The translations under genes and the position numbers were made by a program. From assembly GCF_030378205.1 (NCBI RefSeq), contig NZ_CP127385.1:682001-746000 (forward strand): DNA of 64,000 nucleotides, written 5' to 3'. Below the pieces are notes generated by a model, which saw only the letters and a program-made list of their open reading frames with translations, made no database searches and had not been told where the DNA came from. This DNA is from Bradyrhizobium sp. NP1 (GTDB taxonomy: Bacteria > Pseudomonadota > Alphaproteobacteria > Rhizobiales > Xanthobacteraceae). Below are positions 1 through 9,141 of this stretch, piece by piece (positions within the stretch are counted from its first letter, which is position 1; every line of letters starts with the position of its first letter).

Positions 1-121
1 ACGCCGGTCACTGTTTTTAAAAGCTTCGCCCGCTATAACGACGCGCCTTGCAGCGATCGATTCAGTCGTATCACCGTTGTCAGGTGAGATGCCGGTGCGA
101 ACGCAGGAAGGGTAAAGAGAG

Positions 122-394
122 ATGCAGGTCGTTGACGTCGACGTTCGAGATCGCATCCTTGTCCTCGTCAAGGCGATCCTTGAGCAGAACGCCATCGTCG
201 CCGACGTTGCGCCGGACTCGCGGCTTGTCGATGTCGGGCTCACGTCGATGGACATGGTCAGCCTGATGCTCGGCGTCGAAGCCGAGTTCGACCTCACCAT
301 TCCGCAGGATCAGATCACGCCGGAGAATTTCCAGTCGATCGAGACGCTGGAGCGGCTGATCGCAAGCCAGGTGCAGCCGGTCGGCGCCGCGTGA
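122..394 (+). CDS. stand-alone acyl carrier protein
   Basis: 90-residue protein with the acyl carrier fold pattern: helix I (residues 5-20), a loop, then GLTSMDMVSLM, in which Ser42 is the predicted phosphopantetheine attachment site at the start of helix II. The residue before the serine is Thr instead of the Asp of the usual DSL motif, which suggests a specialised carrier rather than the fatty-acid synthase AcpP. The GLTSM pattern is also seen in carriers of non-ribosomal or amino-acyl systems. A purine-rich stretch precedes the ATG. No ligase or synthase lies downstream, so its partners are probably upstream, outside the window. Confidence 0.8.
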   Translation: MQVVDVDVRDRILVLVKAILEQNAIVADVAPDSRLVDVGLTSMDMVSLMLGVEAEFDLTIPQDQITPENFQSIETLERLIASQVQPVGAA

Positions 395-450
395 CCGAAG
401 GCGCTCTCTCCGGTTCCAAATCGCCCGCAAAAATGCGATAGCTCTCTCCA

Positions 451-528
451 CGAGTGGAGCGGATTTGACGTTCGCTACCCGTTTGCCACGATTCCATCAT
501 GCGAACGTCAAATCCAAAGCTCCACTCG
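451..528 (-). repeat. bulged palindromic repeat A (left half of doublet 1)
   Basis: 78-bp imperfect inverted repeat. Outer arms CGAGTGGAGC/GCTCCACTCG and inner arms GGATTTGACGTTCGC/GCGAACGTCAAATCC pair perfectly around a 25-nt loop. The right arm carries an unpaired AAA between inner and outer stem. Its reverse complement is very similar, loop included, to the copy at 36835-36912, so it spreads as a unit and is not a chance hairpin. It forms a head-to-head doublet with the copy at 541-616. Confidence 0.85.
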
Positions 529-540
529 CATCAATATTTC

Positions 541-616
541 CTAGTGTCCCGTTGGTTCTGACATTCGTAAGAGAACTCGCTGCAACATGATACGAATGTC
601 AGAACCGGGACACTAG
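541..616 (+). repeat. bulged palindromic repeat B (right half of doublet 1)
   Basis: 76-bp inverted repeat. Outer arms CTAGTGTCCCG/CGGGACACTAG and inner arms GTTCTGACATTCGTA/TACGAATGTCAGAAC surround a 21-nt loop, with an unpaired TTG in the left arm. It lies 12 bp after repeat A in the opposite orientation and ends 12 bp before the mtnP start, just upstream of its ribosome binding site (GGAG at 620-623). A degraded copy that shares the loop is at 8318-8371. Confidence 0.85.
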
Positions 617-628
617 CGTGGAGCGGGC

Positions 629-1504
<876 letters not shown>

Positions 1505-1530
1505 CGAGGAGGCCAGGAGCGAGCGCTGCC

Positions 1531-2640
1531 ATGAAGGTCGACGGCAAGCATTTCCGCACAATCTGGCTGGCGCCTGACGGGGTCACCGTCGAGGCGATCG
1601 ATCAGCGTCGGCTGCCGCATGAATTCGTCATCGTTTCGTTGAACACTGTGGAAGAGGCGGCGGAAGCGATCCGCTCGATGCTGGTGCGCGGCGCGCCGCT
1701 GATTGGGGCGGCCGCGGCCTATGGCATGGCGCTCGCGATGCGCGCCGATGCGTCCGACGCGGGAATCGAGCGCGCCTGCCGGATGCTGCTCGCGACGCGC
1801 CCGACCGCGGTCAACCTGCGCTGGGCGCTGGATGAGATGCGCCGCCTGTTGCAGCCATTGCCGCAGCCGGACCGCGTGGCCGCGGCCTATGCGCGGGCGC
1901 GCGAGATTGCCGATGAGGACGTCGCCATCAACAAGGCGATCGGTCGCAACGGGCTTGCCCTGATCGAGGCGGCCGCCGCGCGCAAGCGGCCGGGCGAGGC
2001 CGTCAACGTGCTGACCCACTGCAATGCCGGCTGGCTTGCCACCGTCGACTGGGGCACCGCCACGGCACCGATCTACACGGCACATGACCGTGGCATCGGC
2101 GTCCATGTTTTCGTGGACGAGACGCGGCCGCGCAACCAGGGCGCTTCGCTTACCGCCTGGGAACTCGGCCATCACGGCGTGCCGCATACGGTAATTGCGG
2201 ACAACACCGGCGGGCATCTGATGCAGCAGGGCATGGTCGATCTCGTCATCGTCGGCACCGACCGCGTCGCCGCCAACGGCGATGTCTGCAACAAGATCGG
2301 CACCTATCTGAAGGCGCTCGCGGCGTTCGACAACAAGGTGCCGTTCTATGTCGCATTGCCGTCGCCGACGATCGATTTTTCGCTGAGTGAAGGCGTTGGC
2401 CGCGTCCCGATCGAGCAGCGCGGGCCCGAGGAGGTCACGCACATGACCGGCCGCACCGCGGACGGGCGGATCGAGACGGTGCGGATCGTGCCGGAAGGCT
2501 CAGCCGTCGCGAACTACGCCTTCGACGTCACGCCGGCGCGGCTCGTCTCCGGGCTGATCACCGAGCGCGGCGTGCTGACGGCAGCGCGTAATGCGCTGGC
2601 TGCCGCCTTTGCGGAGCGCGGCGCGAAGGCAGCCGAATAA
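1531..2640 (+). CDS. mtnA: S-methyl-5-thioribose-1-phosphate isomerase
   Basis: 369-residue aldose-ketose isomerase of the eIF2B-like family. It converts methylthioribose-1-phosphate to methylthioribulose-1-phosphate. Visible signatures are [25 protein letters not shown] with the catalytic-region Cys, and [19 protein letters not shown] with the catalytic Asp. The ATG at 1531 is chosen because AGGAGGCCAGGAG lies upstream; the open frame reaches back into mtnP, but that part reads as an overlap artefact. It is co-transcribed with mtnP and ends 2 bp from the convergent isomerase gene. No later salvage genes are present here. Confidence 0.95.
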   Translation: MKVDGKHFRTIWLAPDGVTVEAIDQRRLPHEFVIVSLNTVEEAAEAIRSMLVRGAPLIGAAAAYGMALAMRADASDAGIERACRMLLATRPTAVNLRWALDEMRRLLQPLPQPDRVAAAYARAREIADEDVAINKAIGRNGLALIEAAAARKRPGEAVNVLTHCNAGWLATVDWGTATAPIYTAHDRGIGVHVFVDETRPRNQGASLTAWELGHHGVPHTVIADNTGGHLMQQGMVDLVIVGTDRVAANGDVCNKIGTYLKALAAFDNKVPFYVALPSPTIDFSLSEGVGRVPIEQRGPEEVTHMTGRTADGRIETVRIVPEGSAVANYAFDVTPARLVSGLITERGVLTAARNALAAAFAERGAKAAE

Positions 2641-2642
2641 TA

Positions 2643-3473
2643 TCAGGCCGAGGCGTCGAGCAGGCCGCGCAGATAGCCGACGGAGAAGGCGGCCACACCG
2701 GCGCCGTCGGGCACATAGTCGAACGGCTCGACAGCGATCGTCCCGGCATAGCGGTTGCGCTTCAGCGCAGCGAGGATGGGAGCGAACTGCATCTCGCCCT
2801 GGCCCGGACCGCGCCGGTTCGGGTCGTTGACCTGGATATGTGCGACGAGGCCGGTCGGCAGCCAGCGGTCGATCAGCGCGGCGACGGATTCGCTTTCGGC
2901 GAGGCCGGCGGCGCTGCAATCGATCATGGTGCGCAGGTTCGGATGATCGATCGAGCGCACCAGTTCGGCGCCTTCCGCGACCGTGTTCACCAGCTCCGTC
3001 TCGCGCTTCGACAGCGGCTCGATGCAGTAGGTGACGCCGGTGCGCGCCGCGACGAGCGCGATCTGCGCCAGCGCGTCCCGCAGGCGGCCGAGTGCGGTGG
3101 CATGCGTCTCGCCGGCCGCGATCTGCCGCTGCTTCGGCGAGCCGTGCACGAGCACGTGGCCGCCCAGTTCCGCGCACAGGCCGGTGAGGCGGGTCATCAC
3201 CTCGATCGTGCGGGCGCGGACGCTTGCGTCGGGATCGGTCAGCGACAGCCCTTCGGGCTTGACCAGCAGCCAGTGCAGCCCGGTGACGGCAAGCCCGAAG
3301 CTTTCGATGGTGGTGCGGATTTTCGCAGCCTGCACGGACGTGATCCGCTCCGGCGTGTCGCTCAGGGTGAACGGCGCGACCTCCAGCCCGTCATAGCCGA
3401 GGCTGGCGGCGTAGTCGCATTGCCGCTCCAGCGGCATGTCGGCGATCACCTCGTTGCACAGCGCGATCCGCAT
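2643..3473 (-). CDS. sugar isomerase/epimerase family TIM-barrel protein
   Basis: 276-residue protein of the xylose-isomerase-like TIM-barrel family, which includes hydroxypyruvate isomerase and tagatose-3-epimerase. Candidate metal ligands occur in the usual order: CIEPLS (Glu), MIDCS (Asp), AHIQVND (His) and AVEPFDY (Glu). The ATG at 3473 begins MRIALCNEV, a typical first strand; a GTG 18 bp upstream is possible. It lies 14 bp after tctA on the same strand, so it is probably co-transcribed with the transporter and may act on the imported compound. The exact substrate cannot be read from the sequence. Confidence 0.8.
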   Translation of the reverse strand: MRIALCNEVIADMPLERQCDYAASLGYDGLEVAPFTLSDTPERITSVQAAKIRTTIESFGLAVTGLHWLLVKPEGLSLTDPDASVRARTIEVMTRLTGLCAELGGHVLVHGSPKQRQIAAGETHATALGRLRDALAQIALVAARTGVTYCIEPLSKRETELVNTVAEGAELVRSIDHPNLRTMIDCSAAGLAESESVAALIDRWLPTGLVAHIQVNDPNRRGPGQGEMQFAPILAALKRNRYAGTIAVEPFDYVPDGAGVAAFSVGYLRGLLDASA

Positions 3474-3487
3474 CGGGAAAACTCCGC

Positions 3488-5023
3488 TCACGCCGTCCGC
3501 GAGGTCAGGCGCTGGATCTGCCGGCTGACGGCGCCGGTGATATTGGTGACGAACGCCTTGAACGCCGGGATATAGAGCAGCAGGATCAGGATGGTCACGG
3601 TGGCGAACGCGATGCTGATCGGGCGGGTGAAGAACGGCACCAGGCTGCCGTCGGAGAGCACCAGCCCGCGGCGCAGGCTCTTGTCGAGCAGCCCGCCGAG
3701 CACGAGCCCCAGCACGAACGGCGCCATCTGGTAGCCGCGCCGGCGCAGGAAGAACGCGCCGATGCCGATCGCCATCATGCAGTAGATGTCGAACAGGCGC
3801 GAGGCGCTGGCGAACGCGCCGACCGTGCAGAGCAGGAAGATGATCGGCATCAGCACGGTGCGCCTGATCTTGAGCACCAGCAGCAGGGGCCGGATCAGGA
3901 ACAGGCCGAACACCAGGATGCTGACGGTCGCAAGCGAGGTCATCGCCACCACGTCATAGATGAACTGCGGATGCTCGATCATCAGCATCGGGCCCGGCTG
4001 GATGCCGTGGATGATCATCGCAGCCATCAGCACGGCCGATGGCGCCGAGCCGGGAATGCCGAGCGCCAGCGCCGGAATGATGTGGCCGGGCACCGAGGAC
4101 ATATCGCCGGTCTCCGCCGCCATCAGCCCGTCGATCGATCCCTTGCCGAACTGATCGCGCTCCTTGCTCACGGTCTTGGCGGCGGCATAGGACATCCAGG
4201 CGCCGGCGTCCTCGCCGACGCCCGGCATCAGGCCGGTCAGCACGCCGATCACGCCCGAGCGCAGCACGGTGCGCCAGTATTGAAAAACCTCGCGGAACCG
4301 TGGCAGCACGGAATCGCGCATCTCGACCATTTTGCGCTCGACGGGATCGGCGAGCGTGGTCAGGACCTCGGCGAAGCCGAAGGCCCCGACCAGCGCCGGG
4401 ATCAGCGCGATGCCGCCGGAGAGCTGATTCCAGCCGAAGGTGAAGCGGTCGAAGGCGTAAAGCCCTTCCTGGCCGATCTGCGCCACGAACAGGCCGAGCG
4501 TGCCCATCAGCCAGCCCTTCAGGGGATCGTTGCCGACGATGCTGCCGGACATCGCGACGCCCAGCAGCGCAAGCCAGAAGAATTCGTAGGCGCCGAACGA
4601 CAGCGAAACCTCCGCAAGCAGCGGCGTGAAGGCGGCAAGGCACAAGACGCCGAACAGCGTGCCGCTGAAGGCACCCGAGGTCGCAATCCCGATGGCGCGG
4701 CCGGCCTCGCCGCGCAGCGCCAGCGCGTGACCGTCGGCGCAGGATGCGGCGTTCGCCGCGGTGCCGGGGATATTGAGCAGGATCGCGGTGCGCGAACCGC
4801 CATAGAGCGTGCCGACATAGGAGCAGATCAGGATCAGGATGGCGTCGTTCGGCGCCATCTTGATGGTCATGGTCGTGAGCAGCGCGATGCAGAGCGTCGC
4901 CGACAGTCCCGGCAGGCAGCCGACGATGATGCCGAGCAGCGCCCCGCCGAGCCCATAGGCCAGCGAATAGGGATTCAGGATGCTGAGATAGGCTTGACCG
5001 AATTCGGAAAGACCCGACAGCAT
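3488..5023 (-). CDS. tctA: tripartite tricarboxylate transporter large permease TctA
   Basis: 511-residue polytopic membrane protein, the 12-TM-class permease of a TTT secondary transporter that works with a periplasmic binding protein. The two internally repeated TctA signatures are present: GIIVGCLPGLSAT near the N-terminus, and GLMPGVGEDAGAWMSYAAAK with the following FGKG and GIPGSAPSA segments. The start at 5023 (MLSGLSEFG) is the first methionine after an upstream stretch that does not look like coding sequence. Order on the strand is tctC, tctB, tctA, isomerase, with gaps of 57, 17 and 14 bp, which indicates one operon. Confidence 0.93.
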   Translation of the reverse strand: MLSGLSEFGQAYLSILNPYSLAYGLGGALLGIIVGCLPGLSATLCIALLTTMTIKMAPNDAILILICSYVGTLYGGSRTAILLNIPGTAANAASCADGHALALRGEAGRAIGIATSGAFSGTLFGVLCLAAFTPLLAEVSLSFGAYEFFWLALLGVAMSGSIVGNDPLKGWLMGTLGLFVAQIGQEGLYAFDRFTFGWNQLSGGIALIPALVGAFGFAEVLTTLADPVERKMVEMRDSVLPRFREVFQYWRTVLRSGVIGVLTGLMPGVGEDAGAWMSYAAAKTVSKERDQFGKGSIDGLMAAETGDMSSVPGHIIPALALGIPGSAPSAVLMAAMIIHGIQPGPMLMIEHPQFIYDVVAMTSLATVSILVFGLFLIRPLLLVLKIRRTVLMPIIFLLCTVGAFASASRLFDIYCMMAIGIGAFFLRRRGYQMAPFVLGLVLGGLLDKSLRRGLVLSDGSLVPFFTRPISIAFATVTILILLLYIPAFKAFVTNITGAVSRQIQRLTSRTA

Positions 5024-5040
5024 GGCGTATCCAAAAACCG

Positions 5041-5595
5041 TTAGGGCAGGCGAACCAGGAAGATGTCCTGGAACACGATGGTGACAGCGAAACCGGCACC
5101 GAGGCCGATCGCGATGGCGGTGGCGATCCGGCGCAACGTCAGGCGTTCGCCGGAGGCGCGGCGCTGCTGATATTGCAGCGAGAGAATGGCGGCGGCGACG
5201 AAGATGGCCGAGGCGAGCCAGAACGGCAGCCCATGCCCGACGAGACCGACGCCGAAGGCGAGGCAAAGCGCAAGCACCAGCACGATGCGCTTCTGCTCGG
5301 CGCGATTGGCAGGCGGACCGCTTGCGGCAAACAGATGGGCGCGCCAGCTTCGCGCCGCCAGCAGCGCGCCGAGGATCGTCATGGCGATGCCGAGCAGGCC
5401 CGGCAACAGGCCGGGGATGGTGTAGGGATTGATGTCCTGGTTCGCGAGCCGGTCCATCGTCACCGAGCCGATCAGGATCGCGATCCCGAGCGCCATCCAG
5501 CCGAGCGCGGAGAGGAAATCGTCACGCAGGGTGACGAGATCCTCCTCGCCCGGGTTTGAAGCGGGCCGAACCTGTTCAGGCGAAGACATCGGCAT
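5041..5595 (-). CDS. tctB: tripartite tricarboxylate transporter small permease TctB
   Basis: About 184-residue small membrane subunit with four predicted TM segments: residues roughly 30-50, 65-85, 110-130 and 150-175, with a split third segment possible. Low sequence conservation and this length are normal for TctB; the assignment rests on topology and its place between tctC and tctA. ATG codons at 5595 and 5589 are both possible, and a TTG further upstream is less likely. It forms the membrane complex with TctA. Confidence 0.85.
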   Translation of the reverse strand: MPMSSPEQVRPASNPGEEDLVTLRDDFLSALGWMALGIAILIGSVTMDRLANQDINPYTIPGLLPGLLGIAMTILGALLAARSWRAHLFAASGPPANRAEQKRIVLVLALCLAFGVGLVGHGLPFWLASAIFVAAAILSLQYQQRRASGERLTLRRIATAIAIGLGAGFAVTIVFQDIFLVRLP

Positions 5596-5652
5596 CACCA
5601 GCAGGGTGGAGGCGGCCGTCAAAGGTGGATGGTTCGCTAGCCGTGGTCATGA

Positions 5653-6657
5653 TCAGGGTTTTGCAATACCGACCGTGTCGGGCGAAACCTTGGCCTTGCC
5701 GCTGTCGAACAGCAGCCAGGCGTTGGCCTGCACGGCGGGGAACACGGCCTTTTGCGCCGCCTCGCCGGATGACGGCGCGAACAGCGCGCCGCGCGAGGTT
5801 GCGTACTTCTTCACCGCCTCGTTGTTGGCGATGTTCTCCTTCCAGACCTTCTCGACCGTGGCGATCACCTCGTCCGGCACGCCCTTCGGAATGAAGATGC
5901 CGAAATAATTGGTCGGCGCGGTGAAGCCGGGAATCGTGTCCGACAGCGGCGGAATCTTGCCATAGCCTTCCAGCTCCAGCGGCTTGTCGCTGACGGTGGC
6001 GAGCGGCCTCAAGCGCTTGCCGCGGATCATGTCGGCCTGCTCGACCGCAAGCTGGGTGGTGACCTCGGCTTCGCCGGAAACCGTGGCGACGACGGCCGGG
6101 TTGCCGCCGTCATAGGTGACATGGCGGTATTTCACGCCGGTGACCTTCGCGATCAGCTCCATCGCATTGTGGCCGGCCGAGGTGACGCCGGCGGTCGCGA
6201 CCGAAATCTTGCCGGGCTGCGCCTTCATGGCGTCGAGCAGCTCCTTGGCGTTTTGATAGGGCGCGCGCGCATTGACGCCGATCACCTGCACATTGGCGAT
6301 CGAGAGAAACAGGTGCCAATCCTTGATCGAGGTGTCGAGCGAGCCCAGCGTCTGGTAGGCGCCGAGATCCTGCGCGGCGCCCGCCGTCCAGGTGTAGCCG
6401 TCCTTGGCCGCTTCGAGCGCGCTGCGGGTTCCGATCGACCCCGATGCGCCGGGCTGGTTGACGATCACGATGGTCTGGCCGAGCGACTTCTCCATCTCGC
6501 CGGCCACCAGCCGGGTGATCTGGTCGGTCGAGCCGCCCGCCGCCCACGGCACGATCAGATTGATGGGACGGGCCGGCTTCCAGTCCGCCGCGCGCGCCGG
6601 CAAGGCCAGAAGGGCACAGCTTGCCGCCAACAGAACAGCCCCGAACCGAATGCTCAC
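5653..6657 (-). CDS. tctC: TTT transporter substrate-binding protein TctC/Bug family
   Basis: 334-residue periplasmic protein with a Sec signal peptide (residues 1-23, ending in ARA). The mature protein carries the Bug/TctC signature INLIVPWAAGGSTDQITR followed by VNQPGASGSIGTRSALEAA. These proteins bind carboxylates such as citrate, tartrate or aromatic acids and deliver them to TctAB. The GTG start at 6657 is supported by GGAGG eight bases upstream. It is the first gene of the operon. The gap to 6806 shows no further gene. Confidence 0.93.
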   Translation of the reverse strand: MSIRFGAVLLAASCALLALPARAADWKPARPINLIVPWAAGGSTDQITRLVAGEMEKSLGQTIVIVNQPGASGSIGTRSALEAAKDGYTWTAGAAQDLGAYQTLGSLDTSIKDWHLFLSIANVQVIGVNARAPYQNAKELLDAMKAQPGKISVATAGVTSAGHNAMELIAKVTGVKYRHVTYDGGNPAVVATVSGEAEVTTQLAVEQADMIRGKRLRPLATVSDKPLELEGYGKIPPLSDTIPGFTAPTNYFGIFIPKGVPDEVIATVEKVWKENIANNEAVKKYATSRGALFAPSSGEAAQKAVFPAVQANAWLLFDSGKAKVSPDTVGIAKP

Positions 6658-6805
6658 GCGTTTTCCTCCATCTGGTTAGTTGATTAGCGGGGATTGTATG
6701 CGCAACAGGGGGCCCCGCGCAAATGCGGCGCGTGCATCCGCAGGCGGTGACGTATGCGTGCTACTTTTGGCTTAGCCGTAGGGGTGAAGGGCGGGCGGCG
6801 CGCAG

Positions 6806-7438
6806 CTATCGGAGCGCGAGCCCGGTCGCGGCTTCGAGCTCCGCAAGGGCCTGTGCGGCGCTCGTCACCTTGATCGTGGTCATGCCCATCTCGCGCGCGG
6901 GCTTCAAATTGACGCCGAGATCGTCGAGGTAGACGCAGGCTCCCGGATCGACCTGTAACGCATCCGTCATCATCCGGTAGATGCGCGGATCGGGCTTGCG
7001 CAACCCGATCTTGGCGGATTCGATGACGTGGTCGAACAGCGCCATCACGTCAGCGACATAGAGCGAGCGACCGCTCGTGCTGCCGATCGCATTGGCCGGC
7101 AAATTGTTGGTGATGCAGCCGGTCTTGAAGCTCGCTTTCACCCGCTTCAGCGCCTCGACCATCTCCGGCCGCAGGTCGCCCTGCAAGAGCGGCAAGACGT
7201 CCCGGCCACGCACCTCCGCGCCGAGCGCGAGCGACTCCACGGCAAACAATTTGTCGAAGGCCTCGATATCGACCTCGGCGCGCTCGAACTTCGCCCAGGC
7301 ATTTTCGAGGTGGTTGGCGGCGTTGGTGCGACGGATGATGTCGGCGGGCAGCCCGCGTTCGGCCTCGAAGCGCGCGAACGCCTCGAACGGCGAGGTCGTC
7401 AGCACGCCGCCAAAATCCCAGATCACCGCCTCGATCAT
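6806..7438 (-). CDS. HAD family hydrolase (ACAD10-like subfamily)
   Basis: 210-residue haloacid-dehalogenase-fold protein. Motif I is WDFGGVLT with nucleophile Asp8; the second Asp of the classical DxD is Gly10. Motif II is in CITNNLP, motif III Lys in IGLRKPDPRIY, and motif IV in VYLDDLGVNL. The DFGGV form is common in HAD-like proteins related to the N-terminal domain of ACAD10 and soluble epoxide hydrolase. The first methionine consistent with the fold is at 7438. It is divergent from the protease gene. The substrate is unknown. Confidence 0.82.
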   Translation of the reverse strand: MIEAVIWDFGGVLTTSPFEAFARFEAERGLPADIIRRTNAANHLENAWAKFERAEVDIEAFDKLFAVESLALGAEVRGRDVLPLLQGDLRPEMVEALKRVKASFKTGCITNNLPANAIGSTSGRSLYVADVMALFDHVIESAKIGLRKPDPRIYRMMTDALQVDPGACVYLDDLGVNLKPAREMGMTTIKVTSAAQALAELEAATGLALR

Positions 7439-7553
7439 CTTGCCCTCTGCCAAACCTGTGCGACCGAAGAAATCGCTAGCACGCTGCGATGTCACGAGCC
7501 AGCCCGCCGCTTTGGCTTGGCGCGGCTGCCGCAACCCGCTATCTCTTGCCGCG

Positions 7554-8312
7554 ATGAAACGGTCGCTTGCCTGTCTTGCCGCATTCGCGGTGCTGTCTGC
7601 CGGTCCTGCCCACGCCATCGTCGGCGGCGCGCCGGCCGCGACCGACGGGATCGGCGGCTCGGTCGTCACCATCGTCGGCTCGCGCGGCAATTTCTGCTCG
7701 GGCGCCTTGATCGCGCCGACCCTGGTGCTGACTGTCGCGCATTGCGTGCAGCCCGGCGCCGACTACAAGATCGTGGAATATGACGCCAACCGGCAGCCGC
7801 AATTGCGCGACGTCAAAAGCGTCGCCATCCATCCCGGCTTCAGCATGCAGACCATGCTCGCCCATCGCGCCACCGCCGACGTCGCGCTGCTCGCGCTGAA
7901 GGTGCCGGCAAAGGAGAAGAGCGCCGAGCTCGGCGTGCCGCAGCTGCCCATTGCGTCGGGCGGAAAATTCACCATCGCCGGCATCGGGGTCACCGTGCGT
8001 GGCGACGGCAAGAGCGGCGGGATTGTCCGCTCCGCACCCCTCGTTGCGACTGGCAAGCCAGGAACATTGCAGATCCGTCTGGTTGATCCCGCAGGCCAGG
8101 GAACGCGCGAGGGGTTAGGCGCCTGCACCGGCGATTCCGGGGCGCCGGTGTTCGAGGAACAGCCGTCGGGCGCTGTCATCATCGGTGTCGTGAGCTGGTC
8201 GACCGGCCCGAACGGCGCAAGCGGCTGCGGCGGGATGACCGGCGTCACGCCGCTCACGCTCTACCGCGACTGGATTGTCAAGATCGCGCGGCAGTGGGGC
8301 CTTGCGCTGTAG
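7554..8312 (+). CDS. secreted trypsin-like serine protease (S1 family)
   Basis: 252-residue S1-fold protease with a Sec signal peptide of 21 residues ending in AHA. The complete catalytic triad is visible: His63 in LTVAHC, Asp109 in TADVALLAL and Ser195 in CTGDSGAPVF, with Asp194 before the serine. The predicted mature N-terminus is IVGG, the sequence that inserts into the Asp pocket in activated trypsins, so no propeptide appears to exist. Cysteines at 48/64 and near 191 fit the usual disulfides. The ATG at 7554 starts the signal peptide; the frame is open further upstream but without protein-like features. Confidence 0.88.
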   Translation: MKRSLACLAAFAVLSAGPAHAIVGGAPAATDGIGGSVVTIVGSRGNFCSGALIAPTLVLTVAHCVQPGADYKIVEYDANRQPQLRDVKSVAIHPGFSMQTMLAHRATADVALLALKVPAKEKSAELGVPQLPIASGGKFTIAGIGVTVRGDGKSGGIVRSAPLVATGKPGTLQIRLVDPAGQGTREGLGACTGDSGAPVFEEQPSGAVIIGVVSWSTGPNGASGCGGMTGVTPLTLYRDWIVKIARQWGLAL

Positions 8313-8317
8313 GTGGT

Positions 8318-8371
8318 CCAGTGTCCGGTGCTGACATCAGCATCATGTCGCAGCGAGATCTCTTACGAACG
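8318..8371 (-). repeat. degraded copy G of the bulged palindromic repeat
   Basis: 54 bp closely matching the reverse complement of repeat B (541-616): the outer end CCAGTGTCC, the inner arm and in particular the loop segment around CATCATGTCGCAGCGAG and TCTCTTACGAA. The second arm is lost after 8371. It begins 6 bp after the protease stop codon. Loop conservation between unlinked copies shows common descent. The rest of the gap to 8411 holds nothing recognisable. Confidence 0.7.
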
Positions 8372-8411
8372 AAAAACTCGGATGGCGACTTCCGTCCCGG
8401 ACGGACCTCAA

Positions 8412-9065
8412 TCAGCCGGTCGGTGCCTTGCCGCTGTAAAGCGCCAATTGAGCGTCGAAAGCCCGCTTGTAAGCGGGCCGCGCTTCGCCGCGGGCGACAT
8501 AGGCGGCCAGATTCGGATATTCGTCCAGAATGCCCGAAGATTTCAACCTGAGCAGCACCGACACCATCATCAGGTCGCCCGCGCTGAACCCACCATCGAG
8601 CCAGTCGGCACTGCCAAGGCGAGCGGAAAGTTGCTTCAACCGGTCGCGGACGCGATCCATGACCAAGGGCAGGCGCTCCTTGCTCCAGGGCTTGTCGCCC
8701 TCCAGAAGCCTGGCGGTTGCGAGTTCAAGGATCGCCGGCTCCACGGTGTTGAGCGCGGCAAACATCCATGTGACCGCGCGCGCCCGGGCATTGGCGTCGT
8801 CGGGCAGCAGGCCCGCATGACCCTCGGCGATATGAAATACGATCGCTCCTGTCTCGAACAGGGCGAGATCGCCTTCCTCGTAGGTCGGAATCTGGCCGAA
8901 AGGATGAAGCGCCAGGTGCGCGGGCTCCTTCATCGCGCGGAACGAAACGAGGCGAACCTCGTAGGGTTGGCCGACTTCTTCAAGCGCCCAGCGAACGCGC
9001 GTATCGCGCGCCAGCCCCTTGCCGCCATCGGGTGACCGTTCAAAGGCGGTAATGATGATGGTCAT
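8412..9065 (-). CDS. glutathione S-transferase family protein
   Basis: 217-residue protein with an N-terminal thioredoxin-like domain (about 1-80), including HPFGQIPTYEEGDLALFETGAIVFHIAE, which holds the cis-Pro of IPTY and the E-[ST] glutathione-binding pair (here ETGAI). An all-helical C-terminal domain (about 90-205) follows, with GGFSAGDLMM as its N-capping motif. It probably conjugates or reduces small electrophiles in the cytoplasm. It is a single-gene unit, divergent from the flavin monooxygenase across a 300-bp gap that contains palindromic repeats. Confidence 0.88.
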   Translation of the reverse strand: MTIIITAFERSPDGGKGLARDTRVRWALEEVGQPYEVRLVSFRAMKEPAHLALHPFGQIPTYEEGDLALFETGAIVFHIAEGHAGLLPDDANARARAVTWMFAALNTVEPAILELATARLLEGDKPWSKERLPLVMDRVRDRLKQLSARLGSADWLDGGFSAGDLMMVSVLLRLKSSGILDEYPNLAAYVARGEARPAYKRAFDAQLALYSGKAPTG

Positions 9066-9099
9066 CGTGAGGCTCCTCCCTGGCGCTGCGATCGTCTCC

Positions 9100-9128
9100 T
9101 GGGAACTTCAGATCGAAAGCGGCACTGG
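9100..9128 (-). repeat. remnant right arm of a bulged repeat (C type)
   Basis: The 29 bp matching GGGAACTTCAGATCGAAAGC and ending GGCACTGG resemble the right arm of repeat C (11798-11871), including the unpaired AA before the outer stem. The left arm is not recognisable and would run into the start of the GST gene. It ends exactly 13 bp before the repeat at 9142-9217, the same spacing as in the intact doublets. Confidence 0.5.
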
Positions 9129-9141
9129 AATCATGGGTTTG

